This document shows positions 62,435-64,000 of a stretch of DNA of 64,000 nt, one piece after another; within the stretch, counting starts at the first letter, position 1, and each line of letters starts with the position of its first letter. The DNA is from Rheinheimera lutimaris (GTDB lineage: Bacteria; Pseudomonadota; Gammaproteobacteria; Enterobacterales; Alteromonadaceae). The translations under genes and the position numbers were made by a program. The notes below the pieces were generated by a model, which was given only the letters and a program-made list of their open reading frames with translations, did not search any database and had not been told where the DNA came from. The stretch covers positions 1 to 64,000 of the forward strand of contig NZ_JABSOD010000005.1 in assembly GCF_013283795.1 (NCBI RefSeq), read 5' to 3'.

Positions 62435-64000
62435 ATGGACGCCAGTTTTTTTCGCTGTAAACAATTGTTGATAATTGACGACTGCTCTCCTGTTCGAGCC
62501 TCTATTAAAAGCATGACACAACAACTGGGTTTTGATGCTATCCACCTGGCACGCGATGCCAACGAGGCGATCACCAAATGTTATGAAATCCCGTTCGACT
62601 TTATCCTGTGTGATATTAACCTCGGTGATGGTAAAGACGGTTATCAACTGTTTGAAGTACTTAAGCATGAACGCCTGTTAAGCCCACTCTGCTGTTTTAT
62701 CGTTATCAGCGCAGAAAACCAGCGCCAGATAGTACATGGCCTGATAGAGCTGCAACCGGATGATTACCTGTTAAAACCTTTTTCTGCCCCCGCATTGGAA
62801 GAGCGTATAGTAAGAGCTATCAAAGGCCGCATTGGTTTGCGTAAAGTGTATTACGCCCTGTATGAGCGTGATTATGCGTTGGCACTTGAAGAGTGCGACA
62901 GTGTGATTAGTCGGGATAATGAGCATAGTATTGCCGCAGCTCGCATTAAAGGTGAGTTGTTGTTAAAGCTAAAACGTTATGCAGAAGCTGAGGAATTTTA
63001 TCAGCAGCTTGCCGGACAAAAAACACTTAACTGGGCCAGATTAGGCTTATCTGTTGCTTGTTTTTACCAGGATCGCTGGGAAGATACCGAACTACAACTT
63101 GCCGATTTAACTCAGTTTGACGATACCAAAGTGGAAGCACTTGACTGGCTGGCCAGACTGTATATTAAGTATCAGCGTTATGAAAAAGCGTTTGAGACCT
63201 TGCAGCGTGCTGTGTTGTTGTCACCCAAAAACATTACCCGACAAAGAGCACTGGCTAACCTGGCATCCATCATAAGTGATAAGGCCGCATGCGTGCGCAT
63301 TTGTACCCGACTGGTAACCGAGGCACGTCATTCCAGCCACGATAATGTAGACAATTATCTAAACCAGGCTCGTGCCATTCTGGACCAGGCCTACTGCGTT
63401 AACACTCTGGACCGCGCTGTGATGCTGGGTCATGCCGAGCGATTGGTAAGCGCCTTGCCTAAACGTTTTGATATAAAAAAACATCAGCGCGAAACTGCCT
63501 TGCTAAAAACCCGTATTGTCGCAGCCCGTGGCGAACTTGCCAAAGCCCGTAAAATGATTCAGGAAGTACCGTTAAATAAAGATGAACACACAACCACTGA
63601 TTCAGCTTTGGATGCTGCCAAAGCGTATTTTGAATTGGGCGACTTATACGCCAGTCAGCATTATATAGAGCAGATGGCCGCCTTGCTTAAAGATGACGAC
63701 ATGTTGACCGAAACCCAGCGCATCATGAAAAATATCGAGCAAGAACGCCATGACGAGCTTAAAGTTAAAATCAAGCAAATTAACAATGAAGCCAGCTACG
63801 CCTACCAACAAGGGCAGTACAACCGGGCAATCGAGTTATTTGCTGAAACCTTTGATTTTATGCGTACTAACCCTACCCTGGCATTGAATATTTTACAGAC
63901 CATGAGTAAAGGCGTCACCTTAAATGAGTTCACACTGCGATACAGCCGTGCCGCCATTAAACTGTTAAGCCAAAGCGAGCTGAGTGATGACAACCGTTCT
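62435..64000 (+). CDS. REC-TPR response regulator (incomplete at window edge)
   Basis: There are 522 codons open to the end of the window. Residues 8-125 are a receiver domain (IIDDCSP, phosphoacceptor Asp60 in ILCDINLGDG, Lys in LLKPFSAP). The rest is a chain of TPR-type helices (YALYERDYALALEECDSVI, RYAEAEEFYQQLAG, RYEKAFETLQRAVLLSPKN, QGQYNRAIELFAETF). There is no DNA-binding domain, so output is probably by protein contact. GAAGC precedes the ATG at 62435. No kinase is adjacent. Confidence 0.9.
   Translation, partial: MDASFFRCKQLLIIDDCSPVRASIKSMTQQLGFDAIHLARDANEAITKCYEIPFDFILCDINLGDGKDGYQLFEVLKHERLLSPLCCFIVISAENQRQIVHGLIELQPDDYLLKPFSAPALEERIVRAIKGRIGLRKVYYALYERDYALALEECDSVISRDNEHSIAAARIKGELLLKLKRYAEAEEFYQQLAGQKTLNWARLGLSVACFYQDRWEDTELQLADLTQFDDTKVEALDWLARLYIKYQRYEKAFETLQRAVLLSPKNITRQRALANLASIISDKAACVRICTRLVTEARHSSHDNVDNYLNQARAILDQAYCVNTLDRAVMLGHAERLVSALPKRFDIKKHQRETALLKTRIVAARGELAKARKMIQEVPLNKDEHTTTDSALDAAKAYFELGDLYASQHYIEQMAALLKDDDMLTETQRIMKNIEQERHDELKVKIKQINNEASYAYQQGQYNRAIELFAETFDFMRTNPTLALNILQTMSKGVTLNEFTLRYSRAAIKLLSQSELSDDNRS

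Overview
The window reads as chromosomal DNA of a free-living gammaproteobacterium. Codon use, a vps-type exopolysaccharide operon, PEP-CTERM proteins, DUF6482 and a REC-TPR regulator together suggest the Rheinheimera/Arsukibacterium/Alishewanella neighbourhood. That assignment is inferred from family resemblance, not from a marker gene. No rRNA, tRNA or CRISPR array was recognised.

Layout. (1) 0-2.1 kb is an accessory patch on the minus strand: an orphan TIR-like protein, two antitoxin-like proteins with no visible toxin, and a VOC protein whose stop codon lies in half of an integron attC-like site. Two families of direct repeats separate these genes. (2) 2.1-9.5 kb holds an ABC transporter of the YbbA/YbbP type, an exported DJ-1/PfpI-like protein, a two-component system and an unknown exported protein. 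The same operator-like element, TTTCAC-N5-TTTCAC, lies upstream of three of these transcription units, so they look like one regulon. (3) 9.7-14.9 kb contains a giant Sel1-repeat protein of 31 repeats, flanked by two decayed copies of a VOC-DinB gene pair. Each copy kept a different gene intact. (4) 15-26 kb is housekeeping and accessory: a GNAT-nitrilase fusion, copA-cueR with a CueR operator, a YdeI/OmdA-type protein, an esterase-amidohydrolase lipoprotein, a PP2C/STAS partner-switching pair and an MsbA-like ABC exporter.

(5) 26-48.5 kb is a large exopolysaccharide locus, mostly on the minus strand. It has a vpsL-M-N-O-(CpsB phosphatase)-P-like operon; two PEP-CTERM genes with sigma-54 type promoters and terminators; a VanZ-like protein; a TviB-type nucleotide-sugar dehydrogenase; a family 8 polysaccharide lyase; an asparagine-synthase-like amidotransferase; a flippase; a polymerase; three glycosyltransferases; and galU. 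The stretch 37-47 kb is visibly richer in A+T than its surroundings, as expected of an exchanged specificity segment. (6) 48.7-52.1 kb has a LapG protease, a LapD c-di-GMP receptor and a small exported Ala/Gly-rich protein, but no LapA-type adhesin. (7) 52.1-62 kb is a second polysaccharide locus: two O-antigen ligase/polymerase-type proteins, a YdcF/ElyC protein, two glycosyltransferases, a second WecG-type transferase, a WecA-type initiating transferase, a second flippase and a pyruvyl transferase. (8) The window ends with a DUF6482 protein and a REC-TPR response regulator that runs off the edge.

How it fits together: most of the right half is about making, exporting, modifying and regulating surface polysaccharides and adhesion. 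The first locus initiates on a polyprenyl carrier (VpsL-like), supplies UDP-glucose (GalU) and an N-acetylhexosaminuronic acid precursor (TviB), and may amidate and cleave the polymer. The second looks like an independent WecA/Wzx/Wzy chain. The sharpest new observations are the three-site operator, the paired sigma-54 promoters, the tviB relic coupled to the lyase gene, the reciprocal decay around the Sel1 gene and the cassette-like patch at the left edge.
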